Source: Pedobacter sp. MC2016-15
Lineage (GTDB): Bacteria; Bacteroidota; Bacteroidia; Sphingobacteriales; Sphingobacteriaceae
Reading direction: 5' to 3'
NCBI RefSeq assembly: GCF_026239695.1
Contig: NZ_JAPIVS010000009.1
Span: 62,001 to 126,000 of the forward strand
DNA: 64,000 nt
In this document: positions 35,803 to 44,263 of the stretch, piece by piece
How the letters are laid out: each line of letters opens with the position of its first letter
Position numbering within the stretch: position 1 is the stretch's first letter
Made by a program: the position numbers and the translations under genes
The notes under the pieces: model-generated
Seen by the model: only the letters and a program-made list of their open reading frames with translations
Told to the model about the DNA's origin: nothing
Database searches by the model: none

Positions 35803-36901
35803 TGCGTTCAGATAAATAGGTGGATAATAATTCCAGGTATAATCTTCTTCCGATTTTACCTTTGCCAAATTCCGGTAGTGTCTCCTTGTGCCAGAGCAGA
35901 TAGAATTTGCCGTTTAACAATTTCACATTTTCAATCATCCTTCCCCAAGTCAGGAGGACATCATCTATATTGAACGTTCTGTTGAGCTTTAATATTTCAT
36001 CATTTATCGCTACGGGATGAATCAGCAGGTGAGTAGTTTTCTCCAGCTGCAGGTCATACCAGAAAAAGGGCGTACAGGTACCCGCCCTAAAGCCGATGGT
36101 TTGTGCATAGCCCATGCGGTAGTCTTTGATGATCCCGCTTTTGATCAGGTGAAGGTAACTTTTTGGAAAAGACAGCTGTCTGCCGCAAACGATATCCAAT
36201 TCCTGTGCGGGTTTATAAAAATAAACAGCATTCAGATTATAACTGTCATGCTGTTCTTTCAGAAAGGCCTGTAGTCCGCCTGTTTTCGGTGTAACAGCAG
36301 GGCCCTGTTTCAGAAAAGGTAGTTTCCTGAACAGCTTTATGGCCTTGATCAGGGGGCTCAGCTTCGCCTTCGGGTACATGCAGATCAGCGGAACAAACTC
36401 AAACTCCTTCTTACCAAAGTATAAGTTCGGGTAATGCTTAAGCAACATGTTTTTCAGCATCAGCGCCCACCCGTCCACAACAGGAAATTCCAGTAATTTC
36501 AGTTTGGTCTGCAGGCTGGCCTCTGCCGGAAACTGTCCGTCCGGATCAGGTGTAAAAGGAAGATACTCCTCATATCTGCTCACAAAATAAAAGGCAGCCG
36601 CAAAAACATCAAAGGGTAAACTGCTGTTGTCTACAGCAAAGGGCACAATCATGTCACCAAACGTGGTGGTCTTAAAATTGGGCTGGGATATGGAATGTGA
36701 TAAAAGGAATTCAGATTGTCTGAAAAAGGGTTCATCGGCCACGGGCTGATCACCGTAGGTAGCTTTGGGCAATGCTGAATTTTTAAATTCTGAAACATTG
36801 GAGCTGAAGCCAACCTGTGTTTGAAGGATTTCATTAAAGATAAAGTTGAAAATGTACTTTATCCTTGGCGTAAGTAGGGGGACATATACAAGTAGCTTCA
36901 T
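35783..36901 (-). CDS. Polysaccharide-deacetylase-like protein, core shortened
   Basis: Protein of 372 residues (ATG 36901; ATG 36907 also possible). The N-terminal part (VYVPLLTPRIKYIFNFIF; LPFDVFAAAFYFVSRYEEYL) and the C-terminal segment (DYRMGYAQTIGFRAGTCTPFFWYDL) match the Bacteroidota polysaccharide deacetylase/DUF7033 family as I know it. Members are usually about 420-440 residues, and the middle here seems to lack the metal-binding Asp and His-x-x-x-His motifs. It may be a non-catalytic homologue or a lineage-specific short form. Probably co-transcribed with upp. Confidence 0.6.
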   Translation of the reverse strand: MKLLVYVPLLTPRIKYIFNFIFNEILQTQVGFSSNVSEFKNSALPKATYGDQPVADEPFFRQSEFLLSHSISQPNFKTTTFGDMIVPFAVDNSSLPFDVFAAAFYFVSRYEEYLPFTPDPDGQFPAEASLQTKLKLLEFPVVDGWALMLKNMLLKHYPNLYFGKKEFEFVPLICMYPKAKLSPLIKAIKLFRKLPFLKQGPAVTPKTGGLQAFLKEQHDSYNLNAVYFYKPAQELDIVCGRQLSFPKSYLHLIKSGIIKDYRMGYAQTIGFRAGTCTPFFWYDLQLEKTTHLLIHPVAINDEILKLNRTFNIDDVLLTWGRMIENVKLLNGKFYLLWHKETLPEFGKGKIGRRLYLELLSTYLSERNDIRLK

Positions 36902-36952
36902 GAACATTAAATTTAGGATATAATCACGACATATCAATACGCCATTAATTCT

Positions 36953-36960
36953 TATCTTTG
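36953..36960 (+). promoter_or_regulatory. Predicted uvrB -7 box
   Basis: TATCTTTG matches TAnnTTTG and ends only seven bases before the uvrB ATG (36968). The predicted start is base 36967, which would give a nearly leaderless transcript. Confidence 0.5.
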
Positions 36961-36967
36961 AATATAT

Positions 36968-39022
36968 ATGAAATTTAACCTCGTTTCAGACTATAAACCA
37001 ACGGGCGATCAGCCTAATGCTATTGAGCAATTGGTTTCAGGCGTCAATAATGATGAGCACTATCAGACACTGCTGGGTGTTACCGGTTCCGGTAAAACTT
37101 TTACAGTGGCCAACGTGATTCAGCAAACGCAGAAGCCTACCCTGATCCTGAGTCATAATAAGACCCTGGCAGCACAGCTGTACGGAGAATTTAAACAATT
37201 CTTCCCGGAAAATCAGGTCAACTATTTCGTGTCCTACTATGATTATTATCAGCCTGAGGCATACATGCCCAGCAGTAATACCTATATAGAGAAAGATCTT
37301 AGCATCAACGAGGAGATCGAAAAATTGCGGTTAAGGACAACCTCTGCCCTCATGTCTGGCCGGAGAGATGTCATTGTGGTATCTTCTATTTCCTGTATCT
37401 ATGGTATGGGAAACCCGGAGGATTTCTCACGTTCTGTATTCCGTTTTGCTGTAGGCACCAGGGTGTCAAGAAATACATTTTTACACAGTCTGGTAGAGAT
37501 TTTATATGCCAGGACCATCACTGACTTCAAACGCGGAACTTTCCGAGTAAAGGGCGATACCGTAGACATTTTTCCTGCTTATCTGGATAATGCTTACCGC
37601 GTATCTTTCTTTGGGGATGATATTGAGGAATTAAGTATCATTGATCCGGTCACCGGTAAAACACTGGAGAAACTCGAAGATATGGCCGTTTACCCGGCAA
37701 ACCTCTTTGTTACTCCAAAAGACAGGTTTCAGTCTTCGATCTGGAGCATCCAGGAAGAACTGGAAGTGCGCAAGAACCAGCTGATTGGAGATCGCCAGCT
37801 GCTGGAGGCCAAGCGATTGGAAGAAAGGGTGAACTTCGATATTGAAATGATGAAAGAACTGGGCTACTGTTCAGGAATTGAGAACTATTCGAGATTCTTT
37901 GACGGGCGTTCACCGGGAATGCGTCCCTTCTGCCTGCTGGATTATTTTCCGGATGATTACCTGATGGTGATCGACGAGAGCCATGTTACTGTACCTCAGA
38001 TCCGGGCGATGTATGGAGGTGACAGATCCAGGAAGATGTCGCTGGTAGAATATGGTTTCCGCCTGCCTTCGGCTTTGGATAACAGACCTTTGAATTTTGA
38101 AGAATTTGAACGTCTTGCACCACAAACGATCTATGTAAGCGCTACTCCTGCAGATTATGAACTGCAGAAATCTGATGGGGTATATGTTGAGCAGGTGATC
38201 AGACCTACAGGACTGCTGGATCCGGTGATTGAAGTAAGACCGGCCATCAACCAGGTGGACGACCTGCTGGACGAGATCGATAAAACTATTAAAATGGGCG
38301 ACCGTGTCCTGGTTACCACGCTCACCAAAAGGATGGCCGAGGAGTTAACCAAGTATATGGACAGGCTCAATATCAAATGCCGCTATATTCACTCAGAGGT
38401 CAAAACCCTGGAAAGGGTAGAGATTCTGCGCGGATTGCGCCTGGGAGAATTTGATGTGCTGATCGGGATCAACCTGCTCAGGGAAGGTCTGGATTTACCT
38501 GAAGTTTCCTTTGTAGCTATCCTCGATGCAGATAAAGAAGGCTTCCTGAGATCGGAACGTTCCCTGATCCAGACTATCGGAAGGGCTGCGCGTAACGACC
38601 GGGGAAGGGTAATCCTCTATGCAGATAAAATAACAGACTCTATGGCCATTACTATGGAGGAAACCAATCGCAGGCGCGAAAGGCAGATTGCCTATAACAC
38701 CGAGCATGGCATTGTACCTAAAACCGTAGGTAAAAGCAGGGAGGCGATCCTGGAGCAAACGTCGGTGCTCGACTTCTCCGAGAACTCAGAACGGAAAGCG
38801 GCCTATGTGGAAGTGGACCAGGTGAGTATCGCGGCAGATCCTGTGGTGCAATATATGACCAAGCCTGAAATGCAGAAGTCTATCGACAAAACACGTAAGG
38901 ATATGGCAAAGGCAGCCAAGGATATGGACTTCCTGATGGCAGCAAGACTGAGGGACGAGATGTTTGCCATGGAAAAGGTATTCGAAGAAAGATTTGGCAA
39001 AGGCAGTTTAAAAAAAGTATAA
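36968..39022 (+). CDS. uvrB: Excinuclease ABC subunit B
   Basis: DNA-damage recognition helicase of nucleotide excision repair, 684 residues. Walker A GVTGSGKTFT, the beta-hairpin region YYDYYQPEAYMP, Walker B DESH and helicase motif VI QTIGRAARNDRG are present. A C-terminal UVR motif (about 640-675) mediates contact with UvrC. Full length. Seven bases before ywbE. Confidence 0.97.
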   Translation: MKFNLVSDYKPTGDQPNAIEQLVSGVNNDEHYQTLLGVTGSGKTFTVANVIQQTQKPTLILSHNKTLAAQLYGEFKQFFPENQVNYFVSYYDYYQPEAYMPSSNTYIEKDLSINEEIEKLRLRTTSALMSGRRDVIVVSSISCIYGMGNPEDFSRSVFRFAVGTRVSRNTFLHSLVEILYARTITDFKRGTFRVKGDTVDIFPAYLDNAYRVSFFGDDIEELSIIDPVTGKTLEKLEDMAVYPANLFVTPKDRFQSSIWSIQEELEVRKNQLIGDRQLLEAKRLEERVNFDIEMMKELGYCSGIENYSRFFDGRSPGMRPFCLLDYFPDDYLMVIDESHVTVPQIRAMYGGDRSRKMSLVEYGFRLPSALDNRPLNFEEFERLAPQTIYVSATPADYELQKSDGVYVEQVIRPTGLLDPVIEVRPAINQVDDLLDEIDKTIKMGDRVLVTTLTKRMAEELTKYMDRLNIKCRYIHSEVKTLERVEILRGLRLGEFDVLIGINLLREGLDLPEVSFVAILDADKEGFLRSERSLIQTIGRAARNDRGRVILYADKITDSMAITMEETNRRRERQIAYNTEHGIVPKTVGKSREAILEQTSVLDFSENSERKAAYVEVDQVSIAADPVVQYMTKPEMQKSIDKTRKDMAKAAKDMDFLMAARLRDEMFAMEKVFEERFGKGSLKKV

Positions 39023-39029
39023 GTATTCA

Positions 39030-39233
39030 ATGGACGGAAAAAACAGATCGGATATCTATCCGGGACTAGAGGTAGATATTATCTTAAAAAAGGATCAGCG
39101 CAGTGGTAAATTAACACGTGGAATCGTAGCTAACCTGCTCACTTCTTCTCCCTATCATTCAAGGGGAATCAAGGTAAGACTGGAGGATGGGCAGATCGGC
39201 AGAGTGGCAGAAATCGTTGAAGAAGACTTCTAA
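39030..39233 (+). CDS. ywbE: YwbE-family protein
   Basis: Small basic YwbE/DUF2196 protein, 67 residues. The conserved core is PGLEVDIILKKDQRSGKLT with RGIKVRLEDGQIGRV. Function is unknown. Close to uvrB (seven bases), probably co-transcribed. Confidence 0.85.
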   Translation: MDGKNRSDIYPGLEVDIILKKDQRSGKLTRGIVANLLTSSPYHSRGIKVRLEDGQIGRVAEIVEEDF

Positions 39234-39303
39234 ATCTCCCCGGTATTGTAATTATTGTGCAACAATGACCGCGTAATTGTAATATTGCGCTCTGAAATCT
39301 GTC

Positions 39304-39311
39304 TATATTTG
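39304..39311 (+). promoter_or_regulatory. Predicted -7 box for the DUF4834 gene
   Basis: TATATTTG, exact TAnnTTTG, 20 bases before the DUF4834 ATG. A small dyad ATTGT-GCA-ACAAT lies upstream at 39254-39266. Confidence 0.5.
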
Positions 39312-39331
39312 TAAATCAACTGAATCATAAC

Positions 39332-39583
39332 ATGGGGCTTATAAAATTTCTTTTCATCACTATATTAATACTCTGGGTTATCCGTTTGCTCTTACGTCTG
39401 GTATTTCCAATGGTACTCAAAAGTGTCTTTGGCAAAATGCAGGAGCAGGCAGAAGCACAACAAAGTCAGAGGCCTTCGGCAAAGCCGGAAGGTTCTATAT
39501 CGATCGATTATGTACCACCACAGCACAAACAGGGGAACTCAGACAAACTGGGGGATTTTGTAGAATACGAAGAGGTCAAATAA
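39332..39583 (+). CDS. DUF4834 small membrane protein
   Basis: 83-residue protein of the Bacteroidota-restricted DUF4834 family. One N-terminal transmembrane helix (FLFITILILWVIRLLLRLVF) is followed by a Gln-rich stretch and a tail ending IDYVPPQHKQ ... GDFVEYEEV, which is the conserved part. Function unknown; it lies before the YfhO gene, with a separate promoter between them. Confidence 0.82.
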   Translation: MGLIKFLFITILILWVIRLLLRLVFPMVLKSVFGKMQEQAEAQQSQRPSAKPEGSISIDYVPPQHKQGNSDKLGDFVEYEEVK

Positions 39584-39634
39584 ACTATTTTACCCTAATC
39601 GATCAATTTTACTTCCTAATCTGTATCAATTTTA

Positions 39635-39642
39635 TATTTTTG
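39635..39642 (+). promoter_or_regulatory. Predicted -7 box for the YfhO gene
   Basis: TATTTTTG matches TAnnTTTG and ends 28 bases before the YfhO ATG at 39671. Confidence 0.45.
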
Positions 39643-39670
39643 GGGTTAGTTTAAATATAAGCAAACCTTA

Positions 39671-42136
39671 ATGAATAATTGGTTAAAAAGGAATGGCATA
39701 CATCTGGCCATCAGTGCGTTTTTTGTAATTATATGTTTTGTGTACTTCAGTCCTGTACTGCAGGGTAAAGTTCCGCAACAGGGAGATGTTTTGCAGGCCA
39801 AGGCCATGCAAAAGGAAGTCATGGATTACAAAGCCAAGGATGGCAAAGGCCCTCTCTGGACAAATCAAATGTTTGGAGGAATGCCTGCATACCAGATCTG
39901 GGTGCAGTATCCACTCAATTTAACTACCTATGGGATCTCCCTGATCAAGGATACTTTTCCGGATCCGGTAGGAACGGTACTCTTGTATTTGCTGGGATCT
40001 TACCTTTTATTTTGTGTGCTGAAGGTCAACCCATGGCTCGCTGCTGCGGGAGCAATCGCCTTCTCATTTACGTCGTACAACTTCATTATCATCGCTGCGG
40101 GACACAGCAATAAAGCATTATCTATCGGCTTTTTTGCGCCAATCCTGGCAGGAATCATACTCACCCTTCGTGGCCGTTATCTGATGGGTGCCAGCTTAAC
40201 AGCACTTTTCCTTGCCTTAAACATCAGGGCCAACCACGTGCAGATGACCTATTACCTGCTGCTTGCCCTTCTGATCTATATCGGAATTGAGATCTATGCA
40301 GCTGTAAAAGAGAAAAGAACAAAAGAGCTGGGCAAGGTATTAGGTTATCTGGGTGTAGCCGTATTGCTTTCTGTCATGATCAATGCCAGTAACCTGTGGA
40401 CTACCTATGAGTATGGTAAAGAAACCATCCGTGGTAAATCGAACCTTAAAAATGATGCCGCAGAACCTGATAATGGTCTGCCTAAAGATTATGCTTATCA
40501 ATGGAGCCAGGGAGTAAGTGAATCACTGACTTTCCTGATCCCGAATCTATACGGTGGTGGAAATGAGCGTCTGGATGGCAACTCGAACGTGGCGAAAGCA
40601 ATACAAACGGTAGGAGCTACGCCAGATCAGGCGGCCGATTTTGCGCAACGTCTGCCGGTATACTGGGGCGATAAGCCATTTACCGCCGGACCATATTATT
40701 TTGGAGCAATTATCTGCTTCCTGTTTGTTTTCGGATTATTTATCGTCCGCGACCGAATGAAATGGTGGATATTATCTGCTACGATATTGCTGATGCTGTT
40801 ATCATTTGGTAAAAATTTCCCGCTTATTTCCGATTTCTTCTTTGACTATGTTCCACTTTATAATAAGTTCAGAGCAGTAGAGTCTATCCTGGCGGTAGTA
40901 GGACTATTGTTCCCTATTTTGGCACTGTTGGCTATTAAAGAAGCACAGGAAGGTAAATATGATCAGAAATTTTTAATAAAAAAACTGACCTGGTCTGCCG
41001 GTATCACTGGCGGTTTTGCCTTACTGGTAGCAGTAATGCCTACATTATTTTTCAGCTTCAGAACTGCTGACCACGATCAGCTGGTTGAGTCTATCATGCG
41101 TATGTTTAATAATGACAGGAACCTCGCTACAACGATTGGTAATGCTTTAATTCAGGACAGGGTAGATATGGCCAGAGCTGATGCGATGCGTACTGTATTT
41201 TTCGTTGCAATAGGGTTCGGACTGATCTGGGCACTGATTACGAAAAAGATGAAAGCCGATGTCGTTTTCGGTATCCTGGCGGTAGTTATCCTGTTTGATA
41301 TGTGGCAGGTAGACCGTCGTTATCTGAACAACCAGAACTTTGTCGCTAAAAGCACCTTAACCAATCATTATCAGCCAAGAGATGTGGATACGTTCATCAT
41401 GGCGGATAAAGATCCTGATTACAGGGTGTTTGATACCTCAATCCCTACATTTACCAGTGCTGATGCTTCCTATTTCCACAAAACCGTGGGAGGGGCACAC
41501 TCTGCCAGATTAAAACGTATCCAGGAGCTGGTAGACCACCAGTTTACAAAGAGCGTAAATCAGGATGTGCTGGACATGCTGAACACTAAATATATCATTA
41601 CACAGGATCAGCAAACCGGCTCGTACAAAATGCAGCGTAATGAAACTGCAGCAGGTAATGCCTGGATTGTAGACAAAGTGCAGTTTGTTCAGAATTCTGA
41701 TGAAGAAATGAAGGCGATCAGCAGCTTTGATCCTAAAAAGGAAGCTATTGTAGATATCAAATACAAAAGCGCCATGGATACCACCCGTGCAGGTCTCGGT
41801 GGTCCCTCAGCTTCTATCAAACTTGACAGCTATCACCCAGATCATATGATTTATTCATATAGCGCTCCAAGGGATGTTATTGCAGTGTTTTCAGAAATCT
41901 ATTATGATAAAGGCTGGACAATGCTGATTGACGGTAAAGAAAGACCATATTTCAGGGCAGACTATGTTCTTCGCGCTGCACAGCTTGAAGCAGGTAACCA
42001 CAAACTGGAATTTATCTTCCATCCAACCTCTTATTACACGGGTGAGAAAATCTCACTGGCAGGGTCAATCCTGCTGTTGTTAGGACTTGGATTTGCATTT
42101 TACAGAGATAACAAGAAAGTGAAGAAGGCGATCTAA
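39671..42136 (+). CDS. YfhO-family membrane protein
   Basis: Large polytopic protein, 821 residues, about 11-13 helices with a substantial C-terminal soluble domain (about 560-780). The YfhO family (PF09586) has a GT-C-like layout and is linked to glycosylation of envelope polymers. The N-terminal loop contains the acidic GKVPQQGDVLQAKAMQKE. The soluble part ends KGWTMLIDGKERPYFRADY and a final helix. No experimental role is known in Bacteroidota; envelope glycan work is an inference. Confidence 0.85.
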   Translation: MNNWLKRNGIHLAISAFFVIICFVYFSPVLQGKVPQQGDVLQAKAMQKEVMDYKAKDGKGPLWTNQMFGGMPAYQIWVQYPLNLTTYGISLIKDTFPDPVGTVLLYLLGSYLLFCVLKVNPWLAAAGAIAFSFTSYNFIIIAAGHSNKALSIGFFAPILAGIILTLRGRYLMGASLTALFLALNIRANHVQMTYYLLLALLIYIGIEIYAAVKEKRTKELGKVLGYLGVAVLLSVMINASNLWTTYEYGKETIRGKSNLKNDAAEPDNGLPKDYAYQWSQGVSESLTFLIPNLYGGGNERLDGNSNVAKAIQTVGATPDQAADFAQRLPVYWGDKPFTAGPYYFGAIICFLFVFGLFIVRDRMKWWILSATILLMLLSFGKNFPLISDFFFDYVPLYNKFRAVESILAVVGLLFPILALLAIKEAQEGKYDQKFLIKKLTWSAGITGGFALLVAVMPTLFFSFRTADHDQLVESIMRMFNNDRNLATTIGNALIQDRVDMARADAMRTVFFVAIGFGLIWALITKKMKADVVFGILAVVILFDMWQVDRRYLNNQNFVAKSTLTNHYQPRDVDTFIMADKDPDYRVFDTSIPTFTSADASYFHKTVGGAHSARLKRIQELVDHQFTKSVNQDVLDMLNTKYIITQDQQTGSYKMQRNETAAGNAWIVDKVQFVQNSDEEMKAISSFDPKKEAIVDIKYKSAMDTTRAGLGGPSASIKLDSYHPDHMIYSYSAPRDVIAVFSEIYYDKGWTMLIDGKERPYFRADYVLRAAQLEAGNHKLEFIFHPTSYYTGEKISLAGSILLLLGLGFAFYRDNKKVKKAI

Positions 42137-42161
42137 ACATTCGCTTCCACTATCAAATATT

Positions 42162-42193
42162 AAGGGTCGTTACGCTATCGTAACGGCCCTTTT
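42162..42193 (+). terminator. Terminator after the YfhO gene
   Basis: Stem AAGGGTCGTTACG (42162-42174) with CGTAACGGCCCTT (42179-42191), containing one G-T pair, four-base loop and T run. Confidence 0.85.
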
Positions 42194-42266
42194 ATATATA
42201 TCATAATATTGCCTTAATACCTTGTTAACCTGTGTATTGCATCTTTGTCTAATAAACTGGAAATAT

Positions 42267-42359
42267 ATGCAGGAAATAGCTCTTACGGTTTGTGTGGTTG
42301 CCCTGGTGATATTTTTTTTCAGTCCCTGGGAATTGAGAATGGATGAGGATGATGTATAA
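42267..42359 (+). CDS. Putative 30-residue membrane peptide
   Basis: ATG 42267 opens a 30-codon frame: one hydrophobic helix (LTVCVVALVIFFF), a SPWELR turn and an acidic tail MDEDDV. It sits between the YfhO terminator and the LpxH-like gene, with 12 bases to the next ATG. The gene-like position and single-helix plus charged-tail layout suggest a real small protein, but codon evidence is too short to decide. Function unknown. Confidence 0.4.
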   Translation: MQEIALTVCVVALVIFFFSPWELRMDEDDV

Positions 42360-42371
42360 AACGGATGAATC

Positions 42372-43223
42372 ATGGAGAAAAGAGAAGTAGATATTGCTGT
42401 TATTTCTGACGTTCATTTGGGTACATATGGCTGTCATGCAAAAGAACTGCTCAAGTATTTAAAGAGCATCAAGCCGAAGATGTTAATCCTAAACGGGGAT
42501 ATCATCGACATCTGGCAATTCAGTAAAAGATACTGGCCCGAAACGCATATGAAGGTAGTCAGAAAACTGATGAAATTTGTTGCTGAGGGTGTTCCTGTCT
42601 ATTACCTTACCGGCAACCATGACGAGCTGCTGCGTAAATTTGCAGACATGCACATGGGGGGATTTCACCTCCAGAATAAACTGGTCTTAGAATTGGATGG
42701 TAAACGGGCATGGTTTTTCCATGGTGATATCTTTGATGTCACCATGCAGCATTCCAAATGGCTGGCCAAGCTTGGAGCCGTGGGATATGACTCTCTCATT
42801 CTGATCAACAGTGTGGTCAACTGGGCCCTCACCTTGTTCGGACAGGAAAAGATGAGCTTTTCCAAAAAGATCAAAGCCCAGTTTAAAGACGCCGTAAAAT
42901 TTATCAATGGTTTTGAGCAGACTGCTGCAGAACTGGCTGCTCAAAATGGTTACGGATATGTGGTCTGCGGGCACATTCACCAGCCTGAGAAACGCACCAT
43001 CAGCACCGAAGGTGGTTCAGTAATCTATCTCAACAGTGGCGATTGGGTAGAAAACCTGACGGCCCTGGAATACTCAAATAAAGAATGGACCATTTTCAAA
43101 TATGAGAACAAGGATTTCCAAACCGATGAGGTAGAAGAGGGAGCCCTGTCTGATAGTGAGGATTTACACAGTAAACTGGATGTCAGTGTCTTACTCCAAA
43201 AGATAAAATTAGAAATTGTCTAG
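42372..43223 (+). CDS. LpxH-like UDP-2,3-diacylglucosamine diphosphatase
   Basis: Calcineurin-like metallophosphoesterase of 283 residues. Metal-site motifs are DVHLG, NGDIIDIW, GNHDELL, HGD and GHIHQPE. Hydrophobic residues near the middle (SLILINSVVNWALTLF) fit an acyl-binding lid. Members of this clade are annotated as UDP-2,3-diacylglucosamine diphosphatase in lipid A synthesis. It is followed by a MurG-like transferase at 29 bases. A generic phosphoesterase is the alternative. Confidence 0.82.
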   Translation: MEKREVDIAVISDVHLGTYGCHAKELLKYLKSIKPKMLILNGDIIDIWQFSKRYWPETHMKVVRKLMKFVAEGVPVYYLTGNHDELLRKFADMHMGGFHLQNKLVLELDGKRAWFFHGDIFDVTMQHSKWLAKLGAVGYDSLILINSVVNWALTLFGQEKMSFSKKIKAQFKDAVKFINGFEQTAAELAAQNGYGYVVCGHIHQPEKRTISTEGGSVIYLNSGDWVENLTALEYSNKEWTIFKYENKDFQTDEVEEGALSDSEDLHSKLDVSVLLQKIKLEIV

Positions 43224-43252
43224 CGGAGAAAAATTACAGATATTCGGTCAGG

Positions 43253-44239
43253 ATGAAAATACTTTATGCCATACAAGGTACAGGAAACGGTCATATCAGC
43301 CGCGCACGTGAGATCGTACCTTTGTTACAGCAGCATGGTGATGTAGATCTGCTCATCAGTGGTACACAGGCAGATGTAAAGTTAAGTCAGGAGATCAGGT
43401 TCCAGCTTCACGGCTTTAGTTTTATTTTCGGTAAGAAGGGTGGCGTAAACCATTACCAAACCTGGAAATCCATGAATCTACCGAGATTCATCAACGACAT
43501 GCGCAAGTTGCCGCTAAAAGATTACAACCTTATTCTCAACGATTTCGAACCCGTTACTGCATGGGCATGCAGGTTACGCGGAATAGAAAGCGTGGGACTG
43601 AGCCATCAGGCATCCTTTCAATCGGGCAAAGTGCCCAAGCCAAAAGGCATTAACTGGGCCCAGCTGGTGATGAATTATTATGCGCCCTCCACACATTATG
43701 TGGGATTTCATTTCAAGCCCTATGATGATTTTATACATACCCCGGTTATCCGTTCTGAAATCAGAAACCTGATTACCAGCAACCTTGGGCACTATACTGT
43801 GTACCTTCCGGCGATAGACGACAGCATACTACTGCCCTTGCTCAAACAGATCCCACAGGTTCAATGGCAGGTGTTTTCCAAACATACCAGGCGTAGTTAC
43901 ACTGATGCTAACGTAAGTGTATGCCCGGTAAATAATGAACAGTTTAACGCCAGCCTTGCCAGCTGTACCGGCCTCTTCACCGGAGGTGGCTTTGAAGGCC
44001 CTTCAGAAGCGCTGTATCTGGGGAAAAAGCTCCTGGTGGTACCCATGAAATTTCAGTACGAACAGCAATGTAATGCATATGCCCTGCAGCGGATGGGACT
44101 TCCTGTGATCTGGGGAAGCAATAAAAACTGGCTGCCGGTCTTAAAAAAATGGGTGGCAGATACACAGGAACACCAGTTCAATTTTCCTGATGAAACCGCT
44201 ATGGTGATAGAAAAAGTTGTAAAGCAGTTTGCCAGATAA
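43253..44239 (+). CDS. MurG/UGT-like glycosyltransferase
   Basis: GT-B glycosyltransferase of 328 residues. The N-terminal acceptor loop is YAIQGTGNGHISRAREIV. The C-terminal nucleotide-sugar site is GLFTGGGFEGPSEALYLGKKLLVVP and includes QYEQQCNAYAL, typical of GT28/UGT families. It follows the LpxH-like gene, suggesting lipid A or cell-envelope glycosylation. Substrates unknown. Confidence 0.85.
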   Translation: MKILYAIQGTGNGHISRAREIVPLLQQHGDVDLLISGTQADVKLSQEIRFQLHGFSFIFGKKGGVNHYQTWKSMNLPRFINDMRKLPLKDYNLILNDFEPVTAWACRLRGIESVGLSHQASFQSGKVPKPKGINWAQLVMNYYAPSTHYVGFHFKPYDDFIHTPVIRSEIRNLITSNLGHYTVYLPAIDDSILLPLLKQIPQVQWQVFSKHTRRSYTDANVSVCPVNNEQFNASLASCTGLFTGGGFEGPSEALYLGKKLLVVPMKFQYEQQCNAYALQRMGLPVIWGSNKNWLPVLKKWVADTQEHQFNFPDETAMVIEKVVKQFAR

Positions 44240-44263
44240 ATTTCTTTACTTTGTTGGCAATTC

